Position numbers and translations under genes: made by a program
The notes under the pieces: model-generated
What the model saw: only the letters and a program-made list of their open reading frames with translations
The model's database searches: none
Told to the model about the DNA's origin: nothing
Origin: Clostridia bacterium
GTDB taxonomy: Bacteria; Bacillota; Clostridia; Oscillospirales; Acutalibacteraceae
DNA length: 46,096 nt
NCBI GenBank assembly: GCA_017613735.1
Contig: JAGADF010000011.1
Location: 1-46,096, forward strand
Reading direction: 5' to 3'
Shown: positions 9,152 through 17,616 of the stretch, in pieces
How the letters are laid out: each line of letters opens with the position of its first letter
Position numbering within the stretch: position 1 is the first letter of the stretch

Positions 9152-9185
9152 AACTAAGTTATTTATCAGTAAAGGGGCGAGTTAT

Positions 9186-9893
9186 ATGGAAGTATTTCAG
9201 ACCTTTTTAAACCATATTGTTGACCAGCTGCCGATGCTTCTTCGTATTGTCGTTGCCTGTATCTGCGGCGCTGCAATCGGTTACGAGCGCTCGGTCAGGC
9301 AAAAGGACGCGGGTATTCGTACCCATATTATTGTCGCTTTGGGCGCGGCGCTTATGATGATTGTTTCAAAGTACGGTTTCTTTGACGTCGTCATTCACGA
9401 CAGCGTTCAGGTTGACGCCTCGCGTATCGCTTCGACAATTACAACCGGTATTTCGTTCCTCGGCGCGGGTGTTATCTTCGTAAGGAACGCTTCAATCAAA
9501 GGACTTACCACCGCGGCGGGAATCTGGGCGACTGCGGGCGTAGGTATTGCCATAGGCTCGGGAATGTATCTTATAGGTATTGTTTCCACGATTCTTATGA
9601 TAATCATTCAGATTATTCTTCATAAGTATCTTCGCCATATTGACAATAACGTCGCGAGTGAAATCAAGGTTACGCTTGCGGGCGGCAACGCTTCGATTGA
9701 CAGCTTTATCGCCGTTCTTGAACAGAATAATCTTAAGGTCCAGAGTTACAGCTTTAACCGCTTGGACGATAAAGTTACGTTCACTCTGCTTGTCAGGGCG
9801 GAAGCCGAAGATATGAATTTCGAAAAGACAATAGGTTATATCAGAAAGAATGAAAATGTTCTTTCACTTTCAATCGACGATGTAACGCTTTGA
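9186..9893 (+). CDS. MgtC/SapB family membrane protein
   Basis: 235 residues. The N-terminal half is the MgtC domain: about four to five membrane segments with the conserved GYERS (residues 33-37), the RTHI stretch around 46-49, GAALM, and GISFLGAGVIF near 90-100. The C-terminal part (about 155-235) is a soluble, ACT-like domain. MgtC proteins in pathogens modulate the F1Fo ATPase and are linked to growth at low Mg2+; in commensal Firmicutes the role is not established. The ATG at 9186 follows AGGGGCGAG. Single-gene unit with its own promoter and terminator; no Mg2+ transporter gene or leader is visible next to it. Confidence 0.9.
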   Translation: MEVFQTFLNHIVDQLPMLLRIVVACICGAAIGYERSVRQKDAGIRTHIIVALGAALMMIVSKYGFFDVVIHDSVQVDASRIASTITTGISFLGAGVIFVRNASIKGLTTAAGIWATAGVGIAIGSGMYLIGIVSTILMIIIQIILHKYLRHIDNNVASEIKVTLAGGNASIDSFIAVLEQNNLKVQSYSFNRLDDKVTFTLLVRAEAEDMNFEKTIGYIRKNENVLSLSIDDVTL

Positions 9894-9906
9894 TAATATC
9901 GGAAAA

Positions 9907-9932
9907 AAGGCGTGTCCTCACGGGCACGCCTT
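9907..9932 (+). terminator. Terminator after the MgtC/SapB gene
   Basis: AAGGCGTGTCC pairs with GGGCACGCCTT (one G-T pair) around TCAC, followed by TTAATTTTAT. Only 10 bases separate it from the stop codon. Confidence 0.75.
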
Positions 9933-10021
9933 AATTTTATACAGTTTTTTCGTATATTTTTACAGTTTTTGTGTATTGTGCATAATAAACAAAGAAATAT
10001 AAAATTCTTTGTGCAAAATGC

Positions 10022-10049
10022 TTGACAAATAAAATAAAGGTGCTATACT
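10022..10049 (+). promoter_or_regulatory. Strong promoter before the 40-residue ORF
   Basis: TTGACA (10022-10027) and TATACT (10044-10049), 16-base spacer, with an extended TGC before the -10. It is the only apparent reason for transcription of the small ORF at 10083. Confidence 0.75.
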
Positions 10050-10082
10050 GAAGCCGTAAACCAAATAAAGGAGATGAGAAAA

Positions 10083-10205
10083 ATGACAGTAAGTGAGGCT
10101 ACATTTGAGCTTGAAAAGGAACTTGTCAACGAGCTTTCTCATTCAAAGCTTAGCTGGCACAGCTTCTGGCAGGGTATGAAGCTTTTTGCCATCACAAGAG
10201 GCTAA
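10083..10205 (+). CDS. Orphan 40-residue small protein
   Basis: An ATG with AAGGAGATG 8 bases upstream opens a 40-codon frame ending TAA TAG. The product begins MTVSEATFELEKELVNE and ends WQGMKLFAITRG: an acidic, helical first half followed by a Trp/His-containing amphipathic second half with Gly at the end. It has no signal peptide and no membrane segment. A consensus-like promoter precedes it, and a small GAAA-loop hairpin plus the strong terminator at 10272 follow, so it is probably a real transcription unit. I do not recognise the family. No modifying enzyme or transporter gene is next to it, so a peptide precursor role is not supported. It could be a regulatory peptide or the coding part of a dual-function RNA. 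Confidence 0.6.
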   Translation: MTVSEATFELEKELVNELSHSKLSWHSFWQGMKLFAITRG

Positions 10206-10271
10206 TAGCCCAAACCCCGAAAACTACCGCGAAAGCGGTTTACATATAACCATAATTATTCATTAAATATA

Positions 10272-10308
10272 AAAAATGGGTATCGACATTTTGCCGATAC
10301 CCATTTTT
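10272..10308. terminator. Bidirectional terminator between the small ORF and the dockerin gene
   Basis: A 14-bp stem (AAAAATGGGTATCG / CGATACCCATTTTT) with a 9-base loop. On the plus strand it is followed by CTTTGTTTT, and the A-rich left arm gives a T run on the minus strand, so it can end both converging transcripts. Confidence 0.85.
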
Positions 10309-10321
10309 CTTTGTTTTGGTT

Positions 10322-13300
10322 TTACCAGCCTCTTGAAAGACCGATTTCCTTTGCCCTGTTACCCGAGGCAATCAGGTCCATAAGCGCTATGTCAAACGCG
10401 TCGAATACGCCGTCGTGGTTGACGTCTGCCGCATCGGCAAGCACGCCGTAGAATGCGGAACCGTAAATAATGTAATTGAATGCTTCGTCAATATCGGAAT
10501 CATTGACAAGCGCGTCGCTTGACGACAAATCGCCGTAAAGAACAATATACATACTGTCGATATGGTCTTCGTTTGCGTCATCGGTAACGCATTCAACATT
10601 GTAATTCGTTCCCAGCGGGTCGGTTGACGGGTCAATTTCATTCCAGAAATTGTCATAGAACTTAAGCTTTGTGCCGGGCATAGTCGTAACAATTTCGCCG
10701 TTTACAAGCTGAATCGGGCTTTCAATTATCGTAATCATGAATGTTCCCTCATAGCCCATAAGCGAGAACGGAATAATGTTGTTGCCGACAAGCAGCTGAT
10801 TTTCATACGACTGGTCAAGGTTGTAGTAAAAGTCGTAACCGAACTGGTTGTAGAATTCATCCGTTGTGCCCGTGAATGTGGGCGTACCGTCGGAGAAGGT
10901 TACCGTGATTTCATCAATTGAAACGGAGAAATAGAAATACCTGTTGGTCCAGTCCTGGTCGTCCTCGTTCCATTCGCTTTCCATATATCCGTAATCGCTG
11001 CTGCCTTTAATCATGGTCGGCGTTGTAACCGATACGCTTGAAATCGGGGAATTGACAATAACTACGTCAAAAACAGTTCTGTAATTGCCGATTTCCGCTA
11101 TAGCCGTATTTGTTCCCGAAACCCACTGATTATCTTCATTCTGATATGATGAGGTTGAGAACCAGTAGCTATTGCCGTAAAGGTCGTTAAAATCAGAGGG
11201 AGTGCCCGTGAACGTGGGCGTTCCGTCGGAGAAAATAACGGTAATCTGAGTCGGTTCGTATGAGGTGTAATAATAGTACGAGCCTATTACGTTACCGTAT
11301 TCGTCCCAGATGTCCTGGTCGTAACCGTGGGTGTTTTGAATAATCGTAACGGGGTTAATCGTAACGGACGAAATGGCGTAAGGCGTAAGGTCAACGCGGA
11401 ATGTTGTCGAAACGTTGTCTATGGTTACGGTAACCGTATTCGTACTGTTGCGCGTCCACTGGCTGTAGAAGTCCTGACTGTCCGAGAATTCCGGATAAAC
11501 GCCGCATTCGTCATATATCTGATAGGGTGTACCCGTAAATGTAGTTCCGTTGCTGAAACTGACGGTTAACTGAATACTGTCGGTGTCAATGTAATAGTGG
11601 AAATACGAGCCGACGTATGCGCCGTTTTCGTAGTAGTTTGACCAGTTGCCCGCTGAGTATTCCTCTATTTCAATATTGTCAACCGAAACGGATGTAACCG
11701 TCGCGTCAACAACCGTTACGGCGTAGGTGGTCGAAAGCTCGCCGAAGGTTGCGGTTGCGTAGTGCGTGCCGACTCCCCACTGGTTCGAATATGTGTTGTC
11801 GCTCGTAAACTCTACCCAGATGCCTGTCTCGTCGTAGATATCGTCAACAGTACCCGAAATGAATGAGCCGTCGGCACATTCGATTTCAATGTTTAAAGGC
11901 TGTTCGTATTTCGGGAAGTAGTGGTCGCCCTGCGCGTCGGAATAGACATTGTTGTACGGGTAATTATCAAGAGGTACCGTGTAATCGTAAACGGTAATTG
12001 AAACGTAGCCGTCCGAAGGAATTATTTCTACGTCAAAGGACGAATATATGCCCGCAAGGTAACCCGTCGCCTGATGAGGGCCTATATCCCATTCGTTATC
12101 GAGCGCCTGGTCGGTCATAAAGCGGACTTCGTAGCCGTACTGATTTTCGAAATCCGAAGCCGTGCCCGTGAAATCGGGAGTGCCGTCGCTGAAATGAACC
12201 TCAATATTGGGGTTGAAACGATACTGATAGTATTGTCCGACATAATTCCCGTTTTCATAACAGCTGCAGATACTTCCGTTTGTGCCTTCCTGATAAACGA
12301 TATTGGTGTCCGTAACCGCAAAGTATTCTATGTTCGAAGCAAGAAGCGTAACTGTGTACTGACAGGTTCTTAAGCCGAGCGTCGCGGTTACGTTATATGT
12401 GCCGGGAGTCCACTGATTGTCAAAATCAAAATCGATTTCCGGCGTATAGGAAAGATACATTCCGTAGTCGTCATAAATGTCATAGATATGGTCATAATGA
12501 ACGATGCTGTCGTCGTTAAGGGTTACGTCAACGCCCGTCGGATGAGCGTAATCGGGGTATTCGTTACCGCTCTGGTCGATTATCCACGAATCGGATTCGC
12601 CTACGGTACGGGTAACGTCGCTGATTGAAATGCTCTTAATCGGGCTCGGGGTAACGGTGTATGTCAGCGTTGCTTCGCAGCCCATAAAGAAAATCGGTAC
12701 CGAATTGCTGCCGACAGAGAACTGATTGTCGATATCCTGCGGGTCACTGATAATGACCTCATAGCCCGTCTGGGATTCAAGCTCTTCGAGCGTGCCGGTG
12801 AAAGTGGGCGTGCCGTCCGAATACGTAACGGTACACTGTATTTCGTCGGGGTAAATGGAATATCTGAAATAAGCGTCGTCAATCCATTTTTCCAGATCGT
12901 CGTCCCAGTAACCCGCCATATAGCCGTGGGAGCCTTCAACAACCGAAACGGGAGTTATGGTAAAGCTCTGAACAGGCGAGGAAATAACTGTAAAGCTGAA
13001 AGAACCCTGACAGCCGTAAAAGCTTATAGGAACGTTGTTTATGCCTACTGTAAAGGGATTGTTGTGATTCTGAAGGTCTCTCGCTTCGACATAATGACCC
13101 GTCTGATTATAAATTTCCTCAGGAGTGCCGGTAAAAACGTCTCCGTTTTTATAGGTTACGGTATAGGTCTTGCTGTATATATCAAGGTTATATCTGAAAT
13201 AAACATTGTCAATATACTGCTGGGTTGCATCGTCCCAGTAGCCGGACATATAACCGTTAGTGCCCTCGACAACGGTTTCGTTGCTTGTCGTAACGCTCAG

Positions 13301-14011
13301 AACGGGCGATTCAACGATATTTACGGTCATCTGACATGTGACGCCCGTTATGGATACGTTGGCTGTGTGCGTGCCGAGTCCCCAGGGGTTCTGCGCGGAC
13401 TGGTCCGTTCCGACGTCAATAAAATATTCATAATGCTGCCAGAAATCATCGGCGCCCGTGAATGTCTCGGTTGTATCGTCATTGTATGTAACCGTAAACG
13501 TGCCGGGGTTGAAATTATATCTGAAGTAGTTTTCGTCCTCGTCATAATAACCGTCTTCGGTGCAGTTCTGTGTCAGCGTAATCGGAGACGCCGAAATGCT
13601 CTTGATGTTTGACTGAACAACGGTAACTTTATAAGTTCCGCTGATTATATTGCCGAGAGTTAGCGTGCAGGTATGTTCGCCGAGTCCCCACTGGTTTGTG
13701 TAGGACTGATTGCTTTCATAGTCCAGCTCTACGCCGAATTCATCAGAGAACTCCCAGATGTCACCCGTAAAGGTTGTGCCGTCGGAATAAGTAACGGTGA
13801 CATTCTCCGGATGATCGTTGTAGTAGAAATATCTGCCGTTTTCGCTGTATATGTACCAGCCGTTTCCGAAATATATATCCGTTTTATCGTCCGCAGTGAT
13901 TGAAACTACCGTTTTCTCTCCGTCGCCGAATGCGGCGATGGGCATAATGGTTATTACCATTATTACGGACAGTAAAACCGCAAGGTATTTGCGAAATACA
14001 GTGTTTTTCAT
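10322..14011 (-). CDS. Secreted multi-repeat protein with C-terminal dockerin
   Basis: 1229 residues. A signal peptide (about 1-29, ending AAFG) is followed by about ten tandem modules of about 105-115 residues. Each has a Tyr-rich opening strand, a VTxSDGTxxFTGT signature, a short acidic helix (such as EEIYNQTG), an NQW-type turn and a closing beta strand ending SP(I/V)xS. The modules look like bacterial Ig-like repeats; the fifth is the most divergent. The last 70 residues are a type I dockerin. Repeat 2 has a textbook calcium loop (DVNHDGVFDAFD). Repeat 1 (GDLSSSDALVNDSD) keeps the spacing but is degenerate. There is no catalytic domain and no sortase or membrane anchor, so attachment would be through a cohesin partner not in this window. 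It has a perfect consensus promoter and is monocistronic. Confidence 0.85.
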   Translation of the reverse strand: MKNTVFRKYLAVLLSVIMVITIMPIAAFGDGEKTVVSITADDKTDIYFGNGWYIYSENGRYFYYNDHPENVTVTYSDGTTFTGDIWEFSDEFGVELDYESNQSYTNQWGLGEHTCTLTLGNIISGTYKVTVVQSNIKSISASPITLTQNCTEDGYYDEDENYFRYNFNPGTFTVTYNDDTTETFTGADDFWQHYEYFIDVGTDQSAQNPWGLGTHTANVSITGVTCQMTVNIVESPVLSVTTSNETVVEGTNGYMSGYWDDATQQYIDNVYFRYNLDIYSKTYTVTYKNGDVFTGTPEEIYNQTGHYVEARDLQNHNNPFTVGINNVPISFYGCQGSFSFTVISSPVQSFTITPVSVVEGSHGYMAGYWDDDLEKWIDDAYFRYSIYPDEIQCTVTYSDGTPTFTGTLEELESQTGYEVIISDPQDIDNQFSVGSNSVPIFFMGCEATLTYTVTPSPIKSISISDVTRTVGESDSWIIDQSGNEYPDYAHPTGVDVTLNDDSIVHYDHIYDIYDDYGMYLSYTPEIDFDFDNQWTPGTYNVTATLGLRTCQYTVTLLASNIEYFAVTDTNIVYQEGTNGSICSCYENGNYVGQYYQYRFNPNIEVHFSDGTPDFTGTASDFENQYGYEVRFMTDQALDNEWDIGPHQATGYLAGIYSSFDVEIIPSDGYVSITVYDYTVPLDNYPYNNVYSDAQGDHYFPKYEQPLNIEIECADGSFISGTVDDIYDETGIWVEFTSDNTYSNQWGVGTHYATATFGELSTTYAVTVVDATVTSVSVDNIEIEEYSAGNWSNYYENGAYVGSYFHYYIDTDSIQLTVSFSNGTTFTGTPYQIYDECGVYPEFSDSQDFYSQWTRNSTNTVTVTIDNVSTTFRVDLTPYAISSVTINPVTIIQNTHGYDQDIWDEYGNVIGSYYYYTSYEPTQITVIFSDGTPTFTGTPSDFNDLYGNSYWFSTSSYQNEDNQWVSGTNTAIAEIGNYRTVFDVVIVNSPISSVSVTTPTMIKGSSDYGYMESEWNEDDQDWTNRYFYFSVSIDEITVTFSDGTPTFTGTTDEFYNQFGYDFYYNLDQSYENQLLVGNNIIPFSLMGYEGTFMITIIESPIQLVNGEIVTTMPGTKLKFYDNFWNEIDPSTDPLGTNYNVECVTDDANEDHIDSMYIVLYGDLSSSDALVNDSDIDEAFNYIIYGSAFYGVLADAADVNHDGVFDAFDIALMDLIASGNRAKEIGLSRGW

Positions 14012-14047
14012 TTTTAGCTGACCTCCTGTAAAGAATTATCCAATTAT

Positions 14048-14076
14048 ATTATAGTATACAAATATATGTGTGTCAA
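14048..14076 (-). promoter_or_regulatory. Perfect sigma-A promoter of the dockerin protein gene
   Basis: On the minus strand TTGACA (14076-14071), 17 bases, TATAAT (14053-14048); every position matches consensus. GGAGGT lies 9 bases before the ATG at 14011. High basal expression of the surface protein is expected. Confidence 0.85.
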
Positions 14077-14088
14077 TTTATTTTAAAG

Positions 14089-14117
14089 TTGAACTGACGG
14101 CTTTTTTGTGATAATAT
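14089..14117 (+). promoter_or_regulatory. Promoter of the aminotransferase-RNase Z operon
   Basis: TTGAAC (14089-14094), 17 bases, TAATAT (14112-14117) with extended TGA. It is arranged back to back with the dockerin gene promoter, the -35 boxes being 12 bases apart. Confidence 0.6.
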
Positions 14118-14147
14118 ATTTAATAATCATTTATTCGGGGTGATATT

Positions 14148-15335
14148 ATGGTTAACGATAAAATGTATGAGCTCGGCAGTCACCGTTCCGTCATACGCGA
14201 GATTTTCGAATATGCAAAAAAAAGGGCGGGGGAAATAGGCGCCGAAAACATATTCGATTTCAGCATCGGCAACCCGAGCGTACCCGCGCCCGACTGCGTT
14301 AACGAGGCTCTTATCGACCTTATAAAGAATACCGATTCGGTTAAGCTTCACGGCTACTCGTCCGCGCAGGGCGACGCGTCTGTCAGAAAAACGATTGCCG
14401 ATTATATCAATAAGCGTTTCGGCACAACCGTTTCGGGCGACAATATTTATATGACGACGGGCGCGGCGGCGGCTTTAAGCATTGTTCTTAAATCCGTAGC
14501 CACCGAAAACAGCGAATATATCACCTTCGCCCCGTATTTTACCGAGTACAAGGTCTTTGTCGAGGCTACGGGCAGTAAGCTTGTTGTCCTTCCGAGCGAA
14601 GAAAAGACCTTTGATATGGATTTTGACGCTCTTGAAAATGCGATTAACGAAAATACCAAGGCGGTAATAATCAATTCCCCGAATAATCCGTCGGGCGTTG
14701 TCTATCCTGAAAAGAGCATTAAAAGACTTTCCGAAATACTTAAAAAATACTCCGAAAAATACGGTCACATTATTTATCTTATAGCCGACGAGCCGTACAG
14801 GGAGCTTGTCTATGACGGCATAGACGTTCCGTACCCGATTTGCTATTACGATAATACTTTTGTCTGCTATTCATACAGTAAATCTCTTTCGCTTCCGGGT
14901 GAAAGAATAGGTTATATCTGTGTTTCCGACAGAATGGAAAACTGGCAGACTCACTACGCCGCGGTCTGCGGGGCGGGCAGAGCATTAGGCTACGTCTGCG
15001 CTACAACGCTTTTCCAGTATCTCGCCGCGAAATGCGTTGATAAGACGAGCGACGTTTCGGTTTATAAAAGGAACAGGGATTTGCTTTATAATTCACTTAC
15101 CGATTACGGATATGAGTGCGTTCATCCCGACGGAGCTTTCTATCTGTTTATGAAGGCGCTCGAAGATGACGCCTACGCCTTCTGCGAAAGAGCGAAAAAA
15201 TATGAATTGCTTTTAGTTCCGGGCGACGATTTCGGCTGTCCGGGCTATGTAAGAATTGCCTACTGCGTAAAGCCCGAAACCATTGAAAGGGCTTTGCCGT
15301 CGTTCAAAAAACTTATTGAGGAATACGGAAAATAA
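14148..15335 (+). CDS. PLP-dependent aminotransferase, class I/II
   Basis: 395 residues, normal for fold-type I aminotransferases. Visible features: the SIGNPS motif near the N-terminus, GAAAALS (cofactor phosphate region), NSPNNPSG around residues 181-188, ADEPYRELVYD with the cofactor-binding Asp, and the Schiff-base lysine in SYSKSLSLPGERIGY near residue 245. It is probably an aspartate- or aromatic-type aminotransferase; the exact amino acid substrate cannot be read from sequence alone. The ATG at 14148 follows GGGGTGAT. It ends 2 bases before the RNase Z start, so the two are co-translated. Confidence 0.9.
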   Translation: MVNDKMYELGSHRSVIREIFEYAKKRAGEIGAENIFDFSIGNPSVPAPDCVNEALIDLIKNTDSVKLHGYSSAQGDASVRKTIADYINKRFGTTVSGDNIYMTTGAAAALSIVLKSVATENSEYITFAPYFTEYKVFVEATGSKLVVLPSEEKTFDMDFDALENAINENTKAVIINSPNNPSGVVYPEKSIKRLSEILKKYSEKYGHIIYLIADEPYRELVYDGIDVPYPICYYDNTFVCYSYSKSLSLPGERIGYICVSDRMENWQTHYAAVCGAGRALGYVCATTLFQYLAAKCVDKTSDVSVYKRNRDLLYNSLTDYGYECVHPDGAFYLFMKALEDDAYAFCERAKKYELLLVPGDDFGCPGYVRIAYCVKPETIERALPSFKKLIEEYGK

Positions 15336-15337
15336 TT

Positions 15338-16264
15338 ATGGTAGACGTAACTTTAATCGGAACGGGCGGGCTTATGCCTTTGCCCGAAAGAGCGCTCGCA
15401 AGCGTTTTTCTCAGATGTCAGGGAGGCTCGATTCTCTTTGACTGCGGCGAGGGCACTCAGTCAGCCGCGCAGAAAGCTGGCGTGAGCCTTGTAAATACGG
15501 ATTTGATTGCCCTGACTCATTATCACGGTGACCATACCTTCGGTCTGCCGGGACTTTTACAGACTCTTCAGGTCAAGGAGAGAACGAAACCGCTCGTTAT
15601 TGCAGGACCTAAAGGAATCGGGCCCGCTCTCGAGCCTCTTTTAAAGGCGGCGGGCGAGCTTTCCTATGAGATAAAGCTTATTGAACTGACGGGGGAACCG
15701 ATAAAGCAGGGCGAGCTCATACCTGATTTTCCCGCTCTCGCAACTCTTACCCCGTTTGCGACGAGTCATAAGGTTTTAAGCTGCGGATACGTATTTGCGC
15801 TTGAAAGGGCAGGCAAGTTTTATCCCGAAAAGGCGGAAGAGCTCGGCGTTCCCGTTGAACAGTGGAGCGAATTGCAGTCGGGCAAAAGTGTCGAAACCGA
15901 AAACGGAACGGTTACGCCCGGTCAGGTTCTCGGCGAAAAACGCAAGGGAATTAAATTTGTATTTACGGGAGATACGGCTCAGTGCTATAACCTTGTCGGC
16001 TGCTCGGAAAATGCGGATTTGCTCGTAAGCGAGGCGACTTTCGGCGAAAACGAACACGAAAAGCTCGCTGCCGAAAGGGGACATATGACCTTCGCCCAGG
16101 CGGCAAAGGTTGCAAAGGATGCGAATGTAAAACAGCTTTGTCTTACGCATTTTTCACCGCGCGTGGTTAATCCCGCGGATTACCTCGAAAATGCAACGTC
16201 AATATTTGAAAACACTGTTATCGGCGAGGACGGAATGAAATTCACGCTCGATTTTGAGGAATAG
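15338..16264 (+). CDS. rnz: Ribonuclease Z
   Basis: 308 residues, the length of the short bacterial enzyme. It is a zinc metallo-beta-lactamase-fold endonuclease that trims tRNA precursors at the 3' end. Metal ligands are visible: HYHGDH at 61-66, a His near 140 (TSHKVLSCGY), FTGDT near residue 209 and LTHFSPR near 269. The GPKG block of the flexible-arm region is present around 90. It starts 2 bases after the aminotransferase stop. tRNA-Pro at 20430 lacks an encoded CCA, so it would need this processing plus CCA addition. Confidence 0.93.
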   Translation: MVDVTLIGTGGLMPLPERALASVFLRCQGGSILFDCGEGTQSAAQKAGVSLVNTDLIALTHYHGDHTFGLPGLLQTLQVKERTKPLVIAGPKGIGPALEPLLKAAGELSYEIKLIELTGEPIKQGELIPDFPALATLTPFATSHKVLSCGYVFALERAGKFYPEKAEELGVPVEQWSELQSGKSVETENGTVTPGQVLGEKRKGIKFVFTGDTAQCYNLVGCSENADLLVSEATFGENEHEKLAAERGHMTFAQAAKVAKDANVKQLCLTHFSPRVVNPADYLENATSIFENTVIGEDGMKFTLDFEE

Positions 16265-16269
16265 TTTTT

Positions 16270-16298
16270 AAGCGGTAATTCTTAACGGATTGCCGCTT
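16270..16298 (+). terminator. Terminator after rnz
   Basis: AAGCGGTAAT pairs with ATTGCCGCTT (one G-T pair). The following T run is short (TATAAT), so efficiency is uncertain. Confidence 0.55.
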
Positions 16299-16332
16299 TA
16301 TAATACATATAATAATTAAATCAAAAAAACTC

Positions 16333-16361
16333 TTGACTTGAGTTGACATTTGTGATATATT
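16333..16361 (+). promoter_or_regulatory. Promoter of the rpmG-secE-nusG-ribosomal protein operon
   Basis: TTGACT (16333-16338), 17 bases, TATATT (16356-16361) with extended TGA. A second TTGACA at 16343 is too close to the -10 to serve as the -35. It is about 118 bases upstream of rpmG, leaving a structured leader. Confidence 0.7.
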
Positions 16362-16394
16362 ATCTTCACCTCTAAAAGAGGGCTTTATTTTTGT

Positions 16395-16452
16395 GCTCAA
16401 AAATAATATTCCGTTTTTGAGCAGGCATAGGGTTTAACCTCTTTACCGAGGT
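16395..16452 (+). promoter_or_regulatory. Structured 5' leader of rpmG
   Basis: Two hairpins lie between the promoter and rpmG: GCTCAAAAA/TTTTTGAGC (16395-16422) and ACCTC/GAGGT (16437-16452). The first is not followed by a T run, so it is not an obvious terminator. I do not recognise it as a known leader class; autoregulation by a product of the operon is possible. Confidence 0.35.
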
Positions 16453-16478
16453 AGGCAGTTTATTTAGGAGGTGCCGAA

Positions 16479-16628
16479 ATGAGAGTAAAGATTACATTGG
16501 CTTGCACAGAGTGCAAACAGCGTAACTACAACACAATGAAAAACAAAAAGAACACTCCCGACAGGTTGGAGATGAACAAGTATTGCAGATTCTGCAAGAA
16601 GCACACTCTCCACAGAGAAACAAAGTAA
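16479..16628 (+). CDS. rpmG: 50S ribosomal protein L33 (bL33, four-Cys zinc form)
   Basis: 49 residues beginning [13 protein letters not shown] and ending HRETK. Both CxxC pairs (Cys9/Cys12 and Cys36/Cys39) are present, so this is the zinc-binding C+ paralogue rather than the Cys-less form made under zinc starvation. AGGAGGT precedes the ATG. It is the first gene of the rpmG-secE-nusG order that is standard in Firmicutes. It sits in the large subunit near the E site. Confidence 0.95.
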   Translation: MRVKITLACTECKQRNYNTMKNKKNTPDRLEMNKYCRFCKKHTLHRETK

Positions 16629-16645
16629 GTTTAGGAGGTACGAAA

Positions 16646-16990
16646 ATGGCTGACGAAAAGAAAGAAGTCGTTAAGAAGACCGCCGAAACTAAAAAGCCCA
16701 AGAAGGACGGCAACGTTTTCTCCCGTGCTTGGAAGAGAATAAAGAAGTTCTTTAAGGATGAAAAGGGCGAGTGCAAAAAGGTCGTCTGGCCCAGCGCCAA
16801 GACAGTTGTCAAGAGCTCGCTTGTAGTTCTTGCGGTGGTCGCCGTTACAACTATTGTTATTTACGGTATTGACCAGGGCTTGTCTGCATTAATCCAGCTT
16901 CTTGTCGGTCTTGCGAAGGGTTCAAAGGAAACGACCGAAGCGGCGGCTGAAGCTACAAGCGGAATGATTCGCGCATTCTTCGGCTTTTAA
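16646..16990 (+). CDS. secE: Preprotein translocase subunit SecE
   Basis: 114 residues. A Lys/Glu-rich cytosolic N-terminus (about 1-50) leads into the SecE signature FKDEKGECKKVVWPS and one membrane segment (about 60-85), then an Ala/Gly-rich tail. SecE clamps SecY in the protein-conducting channel. The ATG at 16646 is chosen for its AGGAGGT; the open frame begins earlier inside rpmG without a site. It lies between rpmG and nusG, as is usual. The tail after the membrane segment is longer than in most single-TM SecE proteins. Confidence 0.95.
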   Translation: MADEKKEVVKKTAETKKPKKDGNVFSRAWKRIKKFFKDEKGECKKVVWPSAKTVVKSSLVVLAVVAVTTIVIYGIDQGLSALIQLLVGLAKGSKETTEAAAEATSGMIRAFFGF

Positions 16991-17003
16991 TCGGAGGTAA
17001 CGT

Positions 17004-17564
17004 ATGGCTGATATCACCAGATGGTATGTAGTTCATACCTATTCCGGCTATGAAAACAAGGTAATGACAAACATTGAAAAGTTTGTCGAAAACAGGGGTA
17101 TGCAGGATTATATCCTTGAGGTCAAGGTTCCTACCGAAACCGTCACCGAAATCAAAGAGGACGGCAGCAAGAAGGAAATTGAACGCAAAAGCTATCCCGG
17201 TTACGTAATGGTTAAGCTTGCGGTTTTTGAGAACGAAGAAACGGGCGAGCTCGAAATGACGGACGATACCTGGTATCTCATCCGTAATACGAGAGGCGTC
17301 ACTGGCTTTGTAGGTCCCGAAAGCAAGCCCGTACCGCTGACTGACGAAGAGGTTAAGGCTCTCGGCGTTGAAAAACGCGTTGTCGAGGTCAACTACGAAG
17401 TCGGCGATATGGTCCAGATTATCGACGGTCCCTTCGAGGGCGTCATGGGCGTTGTTAATTCAATCGACACTGAAGCGAATGCGGTCAATGTCACTATTTC
17501 AATGCTCGGCAGAGAGACTCCCGTTGATCTTGAGCTTGATCAGGTTGAGGCTCTTGAAAAATAA
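17004..17564 (+). CDS. nusG: Transcription termination/antitermination factor NusG
   Basis: 186 residues. The NGN domain starts WYVVHTYSGYENKV and contains the insertion with charged KEDGSKKEIERK and the SYPGYVMVKL strand. The C-terminal KOW domain has DGPFEGVMGVVNSID. NusG travels with RNA polymerase and couples it to ribosomes or Rho. GGAGGT precedes the ATG, 13 bases after secE. After it comes the leader carrying the L1-site mimic. Confidence 0.96.
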   Translation: MADITRWYVVHTYSGYENKVMTNIEKFVENRGMQDYILEVKVPTETVTEIKEDGSKKEIERKSYPGYVMVKLAVFENEETGELEMTDDTWYLIRNTRGVTGFVGPESKPVPLTDEEVKALGVEKRVVEVNYEVGDMVQIIDGPFEGVMGVVNSIDTEANAVNVTISMLGRETPVDLELDQVEALEK

Positions 17565-17616
17565 TAATTGGTAATAAGCGTTACTACGCTTTTTATAGTG
17601 TGCGTTCACGCATACT

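Noticed and set aside
12926-13612. 228-residue plus-strand ORF opposite the dockerin gene
   Set aside because: Antisense shadow of the repeat region; its composition mirrors the repeats and it has no promoter or ribosome site.
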